Made by a program: the position numbers and the translations under genes. 11,109 bases of DNA, taken from NCBI GenBank assembly GCA_003024985.2, contig PXIH01S0014813.1; one strand, written 5' to 3'. Within the stretch, counting starts at the first letter, position 1, and every line of letters starts with the position of its first letter. Below, piece after piece: positions 1 to 8,267 of this stretch. The notes under the pieces were generated by a model that saw only the letters and a list, made by a program, of their open reading frames with translations, had not been told where the DNA came from and ran no database searches. The stretch is from Euperipatoides rowelli (Eukaryota; Onychophora; Udeonychophora; Euonychophora; Peripatopsidae).

Positions 1-6
1 CAAACC

Positions 7-75
7 GGGCTACCATTGTTCATAATATGGTAGCCCAAATTTTTTTTTGGTAGATATGGGCTACAGGGCTACCAT
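7..75. repeat. Inverted and direct copies of GGGCTACCAT
   Basis: The 10-mer GGGCTACCAT occurs at 7-16, as its exact reverse complement at 27-36 (a hairpin with a 10-nt loop), and again in direct orientation at 66-75. A further GGGCTAC lies at 58-64 and can pair with GTAGCCC at 30-36. The set starts almost at the window edge, so it may be the end of a larger repeat lying outside. It resembles the TAGCCTA/TAGGCCTA motifs seen elsewhere in the window. No function can be assigned. Confidence 0.6.
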
Positions 76-1120
76 GAAATTCGAGCCCTGTATATGAATT
101 TATTTTAAAGTGGACTCCAAAATCGAAGAATGGCTCGTATCATGATTAAATATAAATACCGGTATTGATAATTTCTTCTTTTAAAATGATCTTTTTTAGT
201 GAATTTTGGGACAATCAAAAGAATAGCCTAGATATTCATTTAAAAAAAAACTTAAAAGATTTTTTAATGATAAATAATTTTTGCTACATGTGATTTCTAT
301 CATTCTATGTTTATCTTATCTTGATATTTTTTATTTTTGTATCTTGTTTTTTTTCTAGATAAATAAACCAATAATAATAATCTATTCCATCATAAATTAT
401 TTTAAGTATAATAGTGATTAAAATGACATTAGAAATCAATTTTCCATTCATTCTAATCTTACTGTATGATCTCTGATTTATTCAGAAATGAAATGCATTC
501 TAATTGGGACATTAAGGTGGGCCCAACATTTCTTATCTGTACAGCTTCACTAGTAACATTTGTAAAGTAATGTAAGGGGAGGCGGGGGATGTTTTGTTTG
601 TAGCTTTTAAAACTTTGAATGTCCTTGCTTTTAATAAGGAAAAAAAAATAAAGCAGACCTTACTTTTAACTTCTTTATCTGATTTATTAACCCAAGCCCT
701 TAAAAAAAATTAGCTTTAGTAGCCTCAACGAGCTAGAATAATAAAATAAATAAAATTAAACGTCTTTATTTAAAAAGCTGACAACACCTGACTACAGTGT
801 AGGCTACTAGAATTTTAACCTGACTATTTAATTTTGGGATTGATGGTAGTTTTTAAAATAGTCCAGTCATTTTATGATTAAAAAAGCCTTAATCTCAGAA
901 AAATTGCAATACAAACGATTTATTTTTTATGATAGCCTAATTATAAACATGTACAGATAATATAAATCTCCATTGATCAGAATAGGGGAAATTGCCTTTT
1001 TCAGCCATTTTAAAAATGTTGGATTTTTTTAAAAAAAAAAAAAAAAAAAACAGTATTTACCCAATGTTTGTCATGTTTAAACTTTATTTATTTATTAGTA
1101 GCCTAGATAGGCTATTATAC
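76..1120. other. AT-rich stretch without a recognisable gene
   Basis: This stretch is very AT-rich with many short A and T runs and stops in all frames. It holds scattered TAGGCTA/TAGCCTA words, including a near-perfect palindrome at 1099-1114 (TAGCCTA, GA, TAGGCTA) just before the MITE candidate. I recognise no protein, RNA or promoter in it. Confidence 0.7.
1031..1050 (+). repeat. Poly-A run (20 A)
   Basis: A run of 20 A follows directly on a run of seven T. No polyadenylation signal or retroposed gene body is visible upstream, so a simple mononucleotide microsatellite is more likely than a poly-A tail. The lysine-rich reading frame that crosses it (992-1198) is a by-product of the run. 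Confidence 0.8.
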
Positions 1121-1389
1121 ATTCAAATATGGGTCAGATTCCATTATCTGCACACCGACATAATTAACGTTAGGAGTCGCGCGACAACTAAAACATAGTA
1201 GCATTTGGAATTAGTATTTTTTTCTCATCGATTTTAGTACAGTTCTAACCTTACTGTAACCCTGAACCCTAGGATAATCTAAAAGTGAAATAATATTTTG
1301 CTGAGCACTGATCTAGATAATTTCAACTTAATAGTACCGTCAGCCATATTGGTGGGCATATAACGGAATCTGACCCAAATATGAATTGT
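1121..1389. mobile_element. MITE-like element with ~40-bp terminal inverted repeats
   Basis: The left end (1121-1160) and the reverse complement of the right end (about 1349-1389) match at roughly 31 of 41 positions. The block TGGGTCAGATTCC is shared exactly, at 1130-1142 on the left and inverted on the right. The unit is about 269 bp and has no coding capacity, which fits a non-autonomous DNA transposon. A clean target-site duplication is not visible; both flanks carry a TTA-like word (TTATAC on the left, TGTTAA on the right), which could be a decayed TA-type site or an extension of the inverted repeat. The superfamily cannot be decided from the sequence alone. The right end lies about 25 bp before the first recognisable codons of the CXC-family pseudogene, so the element may have inserted into or beside that gene copy. 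Confidence 0.6.
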
Positions 1390-1414
1390 TAAAGTAACTG
1401 CACGGGGATCCAAA

Positions 1415-1996
1415 CTACGATCCCTTTATATGCACAAGGCTACGGTGTCCGGGTACGAAGCCACTCGACCATGGCACCTTGGCAGAAAACTATTGTTTTG
1501 CACATCTTGTCTAAAGCAAGGCATTGTTGAAGAACTCAGTATTAATATAATAGGCCTACTTCAATTATATGGAGAAAAATCTTGTGAGAGTATTTGGAAT
1601 ATTGTCATTGCAGAATATTTCTAGAGAAAGTTATGGTTTTAAAAACCTTTGTGATACCAGAGAAACTTCCTCCCACACAATCAGCAGCAAAATACNACTG
1701 CTTGAGGGTTTACTACCAGTTGTGCCTTCTTTGGAGGCATTGTGACTGTGATATGAATCCTACAGATTGGGGATGGGATCTACATGAGAACAAGTATNTT
1801 TCCAAAAACTATTAACTTGCCACCAGCATTTGAATTACTACTAAAGATAACACATTGCAAATGTAGCAGTAGCTGTAAAACAATGAATTGTGGATGTCGA
1901 AAAAAAGGCTTTCAGTGTTCTTCAGCATGTGTTGACTGTCAAGTCTGAGTTTGTGACAAGAACCAACATACATTGAATGCAGTTTTGATGATATAA
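1415..1996 (+). pseudogene. Broken fragment of an XPG-like/CXC cysteine-rich domain protein
   Basis: Three pieces in two frames form one homology. Piece one (frame of 1430-1624) carries SGYEATRP followed by LGRK. From memory this matches a conserved SGCDTT..GIGK block in a multi-copy invertebrate family, itself similar to the XPG-I/FEN1 GCDY motif; here the Cys is Tyr and the metal-binding Asp is Glu. The frame shifts between about 1594 and 1612. Piece two (to about 1797) carries LPPTQSAAKY, CLRVYYQ and NPTDWGWD, which are family hallmarks. A one-base shift then occurs at the ambiguous base 1798. Piece three (1811-1945) carries INLPPAFELLLKI and a cysteine-rich domain with spacing CxC-x3-C-x4-C-x-C-x6-C-x3-C-x2-C, like tesmin/TSO1 CXC zinc-binding domains. 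A TGA at 1946 falls just before another cysteine codon, and the frame ends at 1994-1996. The N-terminal nuclease part is absent. The seen motifs make the family call fairly firm; the nuclease function is inferred. Confidence 0.6.
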
Positions 1997-3738
1997 TCCC
2001 ATGAACTTAAATATCAAATTTTTTATACTTGGTTTAATTTTGTTTCATTTTTTTGAAAATTATTTTTACTAATTTCTGTTAGCCTACATATCAAATGATA
2101 CATAGAAATGTACCGAAGTATCTTAAATTTTTGACATAAAAATTGATCATTAACCTGGATAAAAAAAATTTCTCTAATAAAAATCATTTACTCATCATAT
2201 TTAAGGTCTTTTTGTATTATTTAATTTAAGTTTATGGTTGACAATCTTGGATAAATGGGAACAGAGTAATGGAATTTCAGCAGGTTAATTGAAAGTGTAA
2301 TACATCTAAAAAATATATATTTCCCTTTATATTTTTTAGTCCTTCAGGGATTGATGGGGATTTTTAATAGGCCTATTCATTTTGTCATGACATTTAAGGA
2401 ATAAAAATGAAAGAATCATTTGTATTGCAATTAGTCTGAGTTTAAGTAATATTTTGACTGGACTAAATCTAAAATCACACTTGTATTCTCATGCTGTTTG
2501 TAGCCTATGCCATGACTGTGTGTGTGTGGAAAATTAATTTTTCACAAGCATTAGCCTAATTTATTTGAATCCATCATCTTACGTTTATGGACATTAAAAT
2601 AAGAGGAATATAATCTAAGATAGTAGGCCTATATATATTCAACAATTGGGCCTACCTTCATACACTTTTTTTACTCTTTATATAGGCCACGGTAGCGGAT
2701 CATTTTTGCTTTGACCAAGTTTCCTTTCAATTAATCGCAATTATGTGAAATCTTATGCAATAACTACATACCATGAGAAAATGTAAAAGCGCTGCAAGTA
2801 GGCCTACATTTTATGTCTCAAGGCATTATATTATGCTATTTACTTCCTTGCTCCGTGCTGCCATCCAATTTTCATTATTTTATTACCGTACCACAATGCT
2901 GAAATGAATAGGAGGAGCAAATCCTAAAAAGTTGAAAATTGATCCTAATATTTCTAAATGTACATCAATTCCATAAAAATAAGTCAATTCTCTTCAAAAT
3001 TGGAATGCTGCTTTTGTTGGCTTTGGAAGCAAATACAGTGAATTCATTGATGAAATATTTTGAAAGTCATGCTATTACCATCCTAAAATTTTCACAATTA
3101 TAAGATAATCAAAGGGAAACTTAAGCTATAGGGCCTACTGTATAAAATATTGGCAATTGTGCTAGTCTAAATCCTCATTTTTAAAGTAGCCAAAAGGCTA
3201 AAGATTGTTGAATAAAAATGCTGTGAGTTCACAAACTGCCATGAATGCTAAATAAAGAGCTGTCAGCATTTTTCTTTTTGCCTATAAAAAGATTTTGTGA
3301 GGCCTGCTTTAGGATTGGTTGGGCTTAGTTATTGAAATTTTTTTTTTTAATGAAATATAGTTTGGCCTAGTTTTTATATGAAGTAGGATAGGAATTATTG
3401 CCATTCTTACCTATGCTAATTATTATTCACTAATTAGTCATTCTATCTCCCAGTGTCAGCATAATGTCTTAAAATAGTTTGCATATACAGTATATTTTGA
3501 CAGATGCTTTGAAATTATCCTAGTGACTATAATATTGTACAATTCAATTGTATTTTAGAATAATCTCTTACAAGTCAAAATATGACAGACTAAACTACTC
3601 ACTTATTGGGTAAGGTTAGGACTGTTTTAAAAATACACTACAATGATGCTGGGTTTTAGCTTCCTAGTTTTGAATTAAATTCATTCTCAGCTATGGAATG
3701 ACTTGATAAGGTAGCCTACAGCTAAGTCTAACGCACCT
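1997..3738. other. AT-rich stretch without a recognisable gene
   Basis: About 1.7 kb of AT-rich sequence has stops in every frame. It contains TAGGCCTA palindromes at 2368-2375, 2624-2631 and 2798-2807 (the last as GTAGGCCTAC) and several TAGCCTA words. AATAAA-like words occur, as expected by chance at this base composition. I see no coding remnant, RNA gene or clear mobile-element boundary. Confidence 0.65.
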
Positions 3739-4197
3739 TGTAAACCACGGTTAAAGGAACGACTGCAGACAACAGGGTAGACTAGCAGAATGAGTTTATT
3801 TTAGAAATTTCAAGCAATAACAATAGTATCGACAACAAAAGTTAGTCACTTGCCCTAAAACAGGGATCTAGACATCAGAAAATGTCGATGGCTACCCTCA
3901 CAGATGATGACTGCCCTGGTAAAGTTACATTTTTTTATCACACAGTGCTAACGCTTGCTAGCATAACAAAAAGAAGAAAAAGTTAAATGGCCATCTGGGC
4001 TGCACTAGTCTACTTATGAAGGAAACTGTGATTGCTAAGGGCGAACTGACATGAAGGTCGACAGCCCAGGCAATGACTTGTGCTAGTCTGTACACTCTAT
4101 TTATTGAGGTGAAGCACTAGCGACAACCCACATGAAAGGTGGTCAGATTTGGAACTAATGATGTAAACAAATATGGTCACCTCCACATGCTTTTACA
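3739..4197 (-). mobile_element. Candidate solo LTR, minus orientation
   Basis: This 459-bp island is clearly richer in G and C than its flanks. On the minus strand it starts TGTAAA and ends TTTACA, the TG...CA inverted termini expected of an LTR. Inside, on the minus strand, there is a TATA-like AATAAATAGAG near 4100 and an AATAAA polyadenylation signal near 3797, about 55 bp before the 3' end, in the right order for U3-R-U5. No primer-binding site follows it and no polypurine tract precedes it, so it would be a solo LTR. The flanking 5-mers (CACCT and TTAAA) do not match, so target-site duplication evidence is missing. A non-LTR repeat or old exon is possible. Confidence 0.4.
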
Positions 4198-4330
4198 TTA
4201 AACAATAACAAGTAAGAAAAAAAACATAGATGTTTGGAGAAGGTTGATCTATTTAACAAAATTTGTTGAACACTAACTGGTGGCTTCGAATGAACTTATA
4301 GGCATCTTGTACGTGTCCCATGCACATCAC

Positions 4331-4550
4331 AATTGAATCGCTTTATGTTAAAAGGGTGTATGATACATTTTTGCTGTTTTTCATTTTTTGCTGTTAATGC
4401 ATTGTATTTAGGTGCCTCTTTTGATTCAAGTTAAAATGGCAGTCCTAAGTATAGTCAATATAGACATTTTAATGCCTTTAAAATTTCAGTTCATGTTAAA
4501 AGGGCAAATGAAACACACATCTGCAGTTTTAACGTGAAGTGAATCAAACA
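4331..4550. repeat. Cluster of degenerate repeats around GTTAAAAGGG
   Basis: Four diverged copies of one motif lie here, with a core close to TTCAAGTTAAAAGGGCA. Copies on the plus strand are at about 4331-4364 (AATTGAATCGCTTTATG, then TTAAAAGGG), 4419-4450 (TTGATTCAAGTTAAAATGG) and 4483-4510 (TTCATGTTAAAAGGGCA). A minus-strand copy lies at about 4521-4550. The third and fourth copies face each other, so 4490-4501 and 4527-4538 pair at 11 of 12 positions around a 25-nt loop. Two more copies lie at 6134-6160 (plus) and 6331-6357 (minus). This looks like an old short dispersed repeat, perhaps the end of a MITE family. I do not recognise the family. Confidence 0.45.
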
Positions 4551-4663
4551 CATTCATTATACAGGATATATTTTTTAAAATCTATCACCCACAAAAGCAA
4601 TAAAATTCTTGAAAAAAAAACCTACTTCTAATAATCATTGTTATTTCTTGTGTTTTCATAATA

Positions 4664-4849
4664 TTTTAACCCTTAAAGGTAATATTTTTACTCATTAAAA
4701 TAGCTTTAAAAAAATAAACAAAAAGCATTTTCATTGAATGAATTCAGAACAAAGATGTATAAAAAAATGAGATAGAAAATAAATAACTTACAAAAATAAC
4801 ATTTTGACTGAATTTTCTGCAGTTGAATAAAACGTTTAAAGGGTTAAAA
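4664..4849. mobile_element. Weak MITE-like unit bounded by TTTTAACCCTT inverted repeats
   Basis: TTTTAACCCTTAAA at 4664-4677 matches the reverse complement of 4835-4849 with a single one-base gap. The roughly 186 bp between them are non-coding and AT-rich. The size and short inverted termini fit a small non-autonomous DNA transposon, but the sequence is low in complexity and no target-site duplication is clear, so chance pairing cannot be excluded. Confidence 0.3.
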
Positions 4850-5889
4850 AATGGAAATGAATGAATTAAACGTAGATGAACTCGTCTTACTTCAAACAAA
4901 ATTTTAACCAAGTTTAGCCAACCATTAGTTGATTGTTGCTGTATTAGTAAGAATTGACAATCAAAATGGTCACCTAACTTAAATGATGTAGCAAAACTGG
5001 TAGATGCAGGTAAACTAATTATAGGCTACATGTAGGCAAAAGCCAAACATTTTATTCTGCTTTAAAATAAGAGATTGTGGACAGTGAATCCAAGGGCAAT
5101 GAAAATCTTTTGGCTATCTCCATCGACTTTGTGCAAAATGTTTGTTTACCCAAAGTCCCAGTCTAAAAATTAGGTTATCTATGGCAACTTAATGTAAATG
5201 TTTTTTGTATTCCAAACTTAAAGACAAATAAGACTATAATGTATGTTTATCATGAAGGTCTGGGTAAAAAAAATGTTCTGATGTCTGTTTTTTACTCAAA
5301 CATTTTATAGATGCCATATCTAATCCACACTATGATGAATTGCATATTGTAGAATTTTTATTTTCATGATCGTAGATAAATCAAGTTATCATATTATAAA
5401 TCTCCAAATCTCAAAATTTTAATATAATAACTCTCAATGGAAATAAAATTATACACAATTATTCCATAATATATAATTACAGTAATATTATTATATTCTC
5501 AATATTGTTCATGTAGGCATANACTATCTAGGTCAAAACAAAAATCATGGTTTGTCCAGATTCCTAATGGCTTTAACTGAATCTAAAATATTTAAAAAAA
5601 AAATGCAACTTTTTTTTCCCCGGTTTAAAGGCACAGTTAGCTGTCGTGGTATTCCATGCGACCAAAATTTTGCTATCATTAAGAAATTTCATAGAAAATG
5701 AGATAATTATACACTGTTCATGAGATAACAGAATTGATTATCAATATCAGTAAAGGTCATAAGTTTATCGTTGTAGAAGTTAATAGTAGGCTACCAGTGT
5801 TTTGGACTTCAAGTCATGGTGTTCTATTATAAATGGCTTAATTATTCACGCACATAATATGGCTACACCACGAACACATGTTATTCAGC
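4850..5889. other. AT-rich stretch without a recognisable gene
   Basis: No coding remnant or RNA gene is recognised. A slightly GC-richer patch at about 5620-5665, starting GGTTTAAAGGCAC, resembles the kind of terminus found on small DNA transposons, but I find no matching inverted end. An ambiguous base occurs at 5522. The rest is AT-rich with long A and T runs. Confidence 0.6.
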
Positions 5890-5912
5890 TTCCGGAAACT
5901 CTTCTATATAAA
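5890..5912 (+). promoter_or_regulatory. Possible core promoter: TTCCGGAA plus TATATAAA
   Basis: A perfect 8-bp palindrome TTCCGGAA (5890-5897), which fits an ETS-type site or half of a heat-shock-element array, lies 7 bp before a consensus TATA box TATATAAA (5905-5912). The spacing and local GC rise stand out against the AT-rich flanks. No reading frame follows (the nearest ATG, at about 5955, meets a stop after one codon), so if this is a promoter it may belong to a decayed LTR or a non-coding transcript. In DNA this AT-rich a TATA box by chance is likely. Confidence 0.2.
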
Positions 5913-6133
5913 TGAGTCCTGTGAAGGCAACAAAACTGTGTGATATTTAAAGAAATGCATTGATTCTGTACCTGATCAACACAAAATGTATTTTAATGTA
6001 ATAGCCTAATTTCAACATAATTATCTTCAAACAAATGTTGGACCTGATGATTTTACATTTTTTTATATGTAACGCTGAATAAATAAATATAATGTTAAAA
6101 AAATCTCTATCATGATTTAATTATCTGTATAAG

Positions 6134-6160
6134 CCAATTCATGTTAAATGGACATAAGTC
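6134..6160 (+). repeat. Dispersed copy of the GTTAAAAGGG-type repeat
   Basis: CCAATTCATGTTAAATGGAC followed by ATAAGTC matches the repeat core found at 4331-4550. It shares the ATAAGT extension with the copy at 6331-6357 on the other strand. Confidence 0.35.
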
Positions 6161-6330
6161 TTATGTAATCAAAACTATAAAAGTGAAATTTGACATTTTG
6201 TAATTTATAAAAAACAGTAAGCATAACCTAATGTAACCATGCTTCCTTAGTTAAACCAAAAAAATTCATTGCACTTCACAGAAAACAGTTTTTTTGTGAT
6301 TTCCTGAAAAACTGGTTTCATGTAGGCCTA

Positions 6331-6357
6331 CTTATGCCCTTTTAACTTGAAGCAATT
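6331..6357 (-). repeat. Dispersed copy of the GTTAAAAGGG-type repeat
   Basis: Read on the minus strand this gives AATTGAATTGCTTCAAG then TTAAAAGGGCATAAG, the closest match to the copy at 4331-4364 (about 20 of 26 positions over the core). It sits directly beside the GTAGGCCTAC palindrome at 6322-6331. Confidence 0.45.
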
Positions 6358-6508
6358 CAATTACAGGTCAAAGTTTTGGACCTTATTACGATACCTACTT
6401 TTGCCTGCCATTTACCAAGACCAGTTGGTAAACCCAGAAATAAATCTGCATAGGCCTAGCCTACTTAATATTGTTTGGTGAAACCTTTATTGATCATTGA
6501 TGTCTAAA

Positions 6509-6570
6509 TGTTTGCATATAGCCTATGTACATAGCCTATACATTAATTATGGTAGGCCTATATGCAAACA
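6509..6570. repeat. Hairpin: 13-bp perfect inverted repeat
   Basis: TGTTTGCATATAG (6509-6521) and its exact reverse complement (6558-6570) flank a 36-nt loop. The loop contains a perfect 12-bp palindrome CTATGTACATAG (6523-6534) and ends in a TAGGCCTA palindrome (6553-6560) that overlaps the right arm. It is followed after 19 bp by a second hairpin. Confidence 0.7.
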
Positions 6571-6589
6571 CCAGAAACACACAGTATGC

Positions 6590-6642
6590 ATATGAAATAC
6601 ATACCACATGCAGCCTAAATAGGAGTGGTATGTATTTCATAT
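6590..6642. repeat. Hairpin: 18-bp perfect inverted repeat, 17-nt loop
   Basis: ATATGAAATACATACCAC (6590-6607) is exactly complementary to 6625-6642, with a 17-nt loop. An 18-bp perfect stem is unlikely by chance. The total length (53 nt) is short for an animal pre-miRNA and the stem has no bulges, so a fold-back repeat or MITE remnant is at least as likely as a microRNA. Confidence 0.75.
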
Positions 6643-7153
6643 ATTAGTCTAATACTTCATGAAATAATTTTAAAAGTTTTTGAATCAATAATTCTGTTCT
6701 TTTTACATACTGTAGGCCTACTGTAATAGTTTATTTTCTTTTTAGAAACGTCATTGTTTAACTAAACATTTTAAAATTTTTATTTCAAATACAGTAGGCC
6801 TATTTAAAAAGTATTCAGTAGCCTAGGCTAAATATTTTTAAAATTTAGGAGTTATTCATTACTCTCCCACCAGCTTCCTAGATACTTATATTTATGTGGA
6901 AGGCTGTTATTTGAAATATAATGGCATATCAATTTGATTTGTTTTTAAAATACCGTTAACTTTTTAGATTTTTCAAAGAACTAACCAGTTCATTCCAGTT
7001 TTAATCAGTGCTTACTGTTAGGTTGTGTTGAATGAAAATCAGTTAAAGGCTCTAGGCCTATAGTTTACAATATTGTTATCATAAAACTATTAAAAATATA
7101 TATTAATATTAGAAATATACCTACATATTTAGCTTACTTAGCCTGTATTTTTT

Positions 7154-7211
7154 AACAGTTGCAAGCTTTGTCTTTGCAAGCTAATTAGGTAAATTAGCTT
7201 ATTTTAACTGT
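7154..7211. repeat. Imperfect hairpin near 7150-7211
   Basis: AAGCTAATT (7178-7186) pairs exactly with AATTAGCTT (7192-7200) around a 5-nt loop, and the outer ACAGTT (7155-7160) pairs with AACTGT (7206-7211). The left side also holds two direct copies of TTGCAAGCT. It looks like a small decayed fold-back, with no RNA family recognised. Confidence 0.4.
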
Positions 7212-7665
7212 AAAGATTTTATTTTAAAATCCATTGCTCAGAATAAAATAAGTTGAAATTTATTTGTATAAAATAATTTTTAAGCCTTTATAAGTGATTT
7301 TTATATTATAGTCTAGTCCTAATAAAATACAGTAGGGCTATATCAGTTGCTTTGAATATTTGATTCAAAATGGTCTGAATAAGATACAGTAATAGGCCTG
7401 CTCATTTGAAGTTTTTCACTTCAGTGGCCTTAAGTATTACCTACATTACAGTAGGCCCATGTTCCAGCATCTTGCTTTCTTATCCACTAGATCCATGTTG
7501 ACATCTATAGCCTATTTCTGTCATTAAGTTTTAAAACATATTTCTAAATGACACATCATTTTTCAATCTAATATAGGCCTACTGTACCATATTCTAATCA
7601 AAAGTTCTGTGTAGGCCTACAGTATTTATCCACTTAAGTCCTGAATTTAATTACATGTAGGCCTA

Positions 7666-7963
7666 TATAATTTTTTACTTTGTAAAAACTTCCCATTAAA
7701 TCATTATTCATAATGTCTTCACTAAAATGTCACTTCTGGTGATTTCATTTATGGTGGTGTTGACCACTAAATTATAGCAAATTATGGTAGGCTATATGAA
7801 AGGAGGGGGGGAGGTAGTCAACCATTGCAACATGATCTTCACATCTCATTTTATGCAGTGATGACAAACTTGTAGCATGCAAACTTTAAGAAAGTAAAAA
7901 AAAAATTGTGTTAATTAGAAATATTATTACGTTACACAAAATGAGCTTAAACTACATGTACTG
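7666..7963. other. AT-rich stretch without a recognisable gene
   Basis: This stretch has no coding remnant that I recognise. The only local peculiarity is a purine-rich patch (AAAGGAGGGGGGGAGG) at about 7799-7814. Confidence 0.6.
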
Positions 7964-8060
7964 TAGGGTTTCCAACCATCTTGTATTTGGGGTTAAAATT
8001 ATCCCGTATGGGCCTTGAAAGACAGTTAAAAATCCTATATTTAGTCCTTTTCCACAAAAA
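7964..8060 (+). mobile_element. Possible hAT-like repeat fragment
   Basis: The stretch starts TAGGGTTTCCAACC and contains TCCCGTATGG and a related ATCCTATATT further on. From memory, short repeats that start (C)AGGGTTGCCAAC and carry internal CCCGTATTT words are common in animal genomes and look like non-autonomous hAT transposons. No matching right terminus is visible, so at best this is a truncated copy. Confidence 0.25.
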
Positions 8061-8162
8061 AAAAATCTAAAGGCTACTTTGAAACAATGAACTTAAAAAA
8101 ATTAAAAAGAAAAATAATGTAGTCTACTGTTTAAATATTTCAAGAATTAGCAAAATAGAATT

Positions 8163-8267
8163 TCAGTTTGTGAGTTGTGATGATTTGCCAAGAACTCAGT
8201 TCATGAGTCGTGATGATTTGCCAAGAACTCAGCTCGTGAGTTGTGATGATTTGCCAAGAACTCAGTT
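8163..8267. repeat. 33-bp tandem repeat, three full copies
   Basis: Units at 8169-8201, 8202-8234 and 8235-8267 are each exactly 33 bp and differ at only a few positions, nearly all in the first ten bases and near the last two. A partial copy (TCAGTT, 8163-8168) precedes them. The shared core is GTGATGATTTGCCAAGAACT. As 33 is a multiple of three, the repeat reads as an 11-residue unit (SCDDLPRTQ with two variable residues) in one plus-strand frame, but that frame has no upstream start codon and ends at about 8296. There are no unique spacers, so it is a minisatellite and not a CRISPR array. Confidence 0.9.

Larger units (their letters stand above)
6322..7665. repeat. Dense cluster of TAGGCCTA palindromes
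   Basis: Nine exact TAGGCCTA palindromes lie in 1.34 kb: 6323-6330, 6451-6458, 6553-6560, 6713-6720, 6795-6802, 7053-7060, 7574-7581, 7612-7619 and 7658-7665. Three extend to GTAGGCCTAC (6322, 6712, 7611). Several carry ACAGTA on one side, as at 6791, 7577 and 7613, and near-copies ACAGTAGGGCTA and ACAGTAGGCCCA occur near 7330 and 7448. A 12-bp palindrome TAGCCTAGGCTA lies at 6819-6830. The spacing is irregular and the copies do not share longer flanks, so this is a dispersed short motif and not a tandem satellite. No gene is recognised in the same stretch. Confidence 0.8.

Noticed and set aside
992-1198. Open frame of 68 codons on the plus strand
   Set aside because: Its lysine block is the 20-A run, its end runs into the MITE-like inverted repeat, and no family resemblance is visible.
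6590-6642. Pre-microRNA
   Set aside because: The stem is perfect and the whole hairpin is about 53 nt, shorter than usual animal precursors; no supporting flanking structure is visible. Kept only as a hairpin repeat.
8163-8267. CRISPR-like array
   Set aside because: The 33-bp units are contiguous with no spacers, and the setting is eukaryotic.
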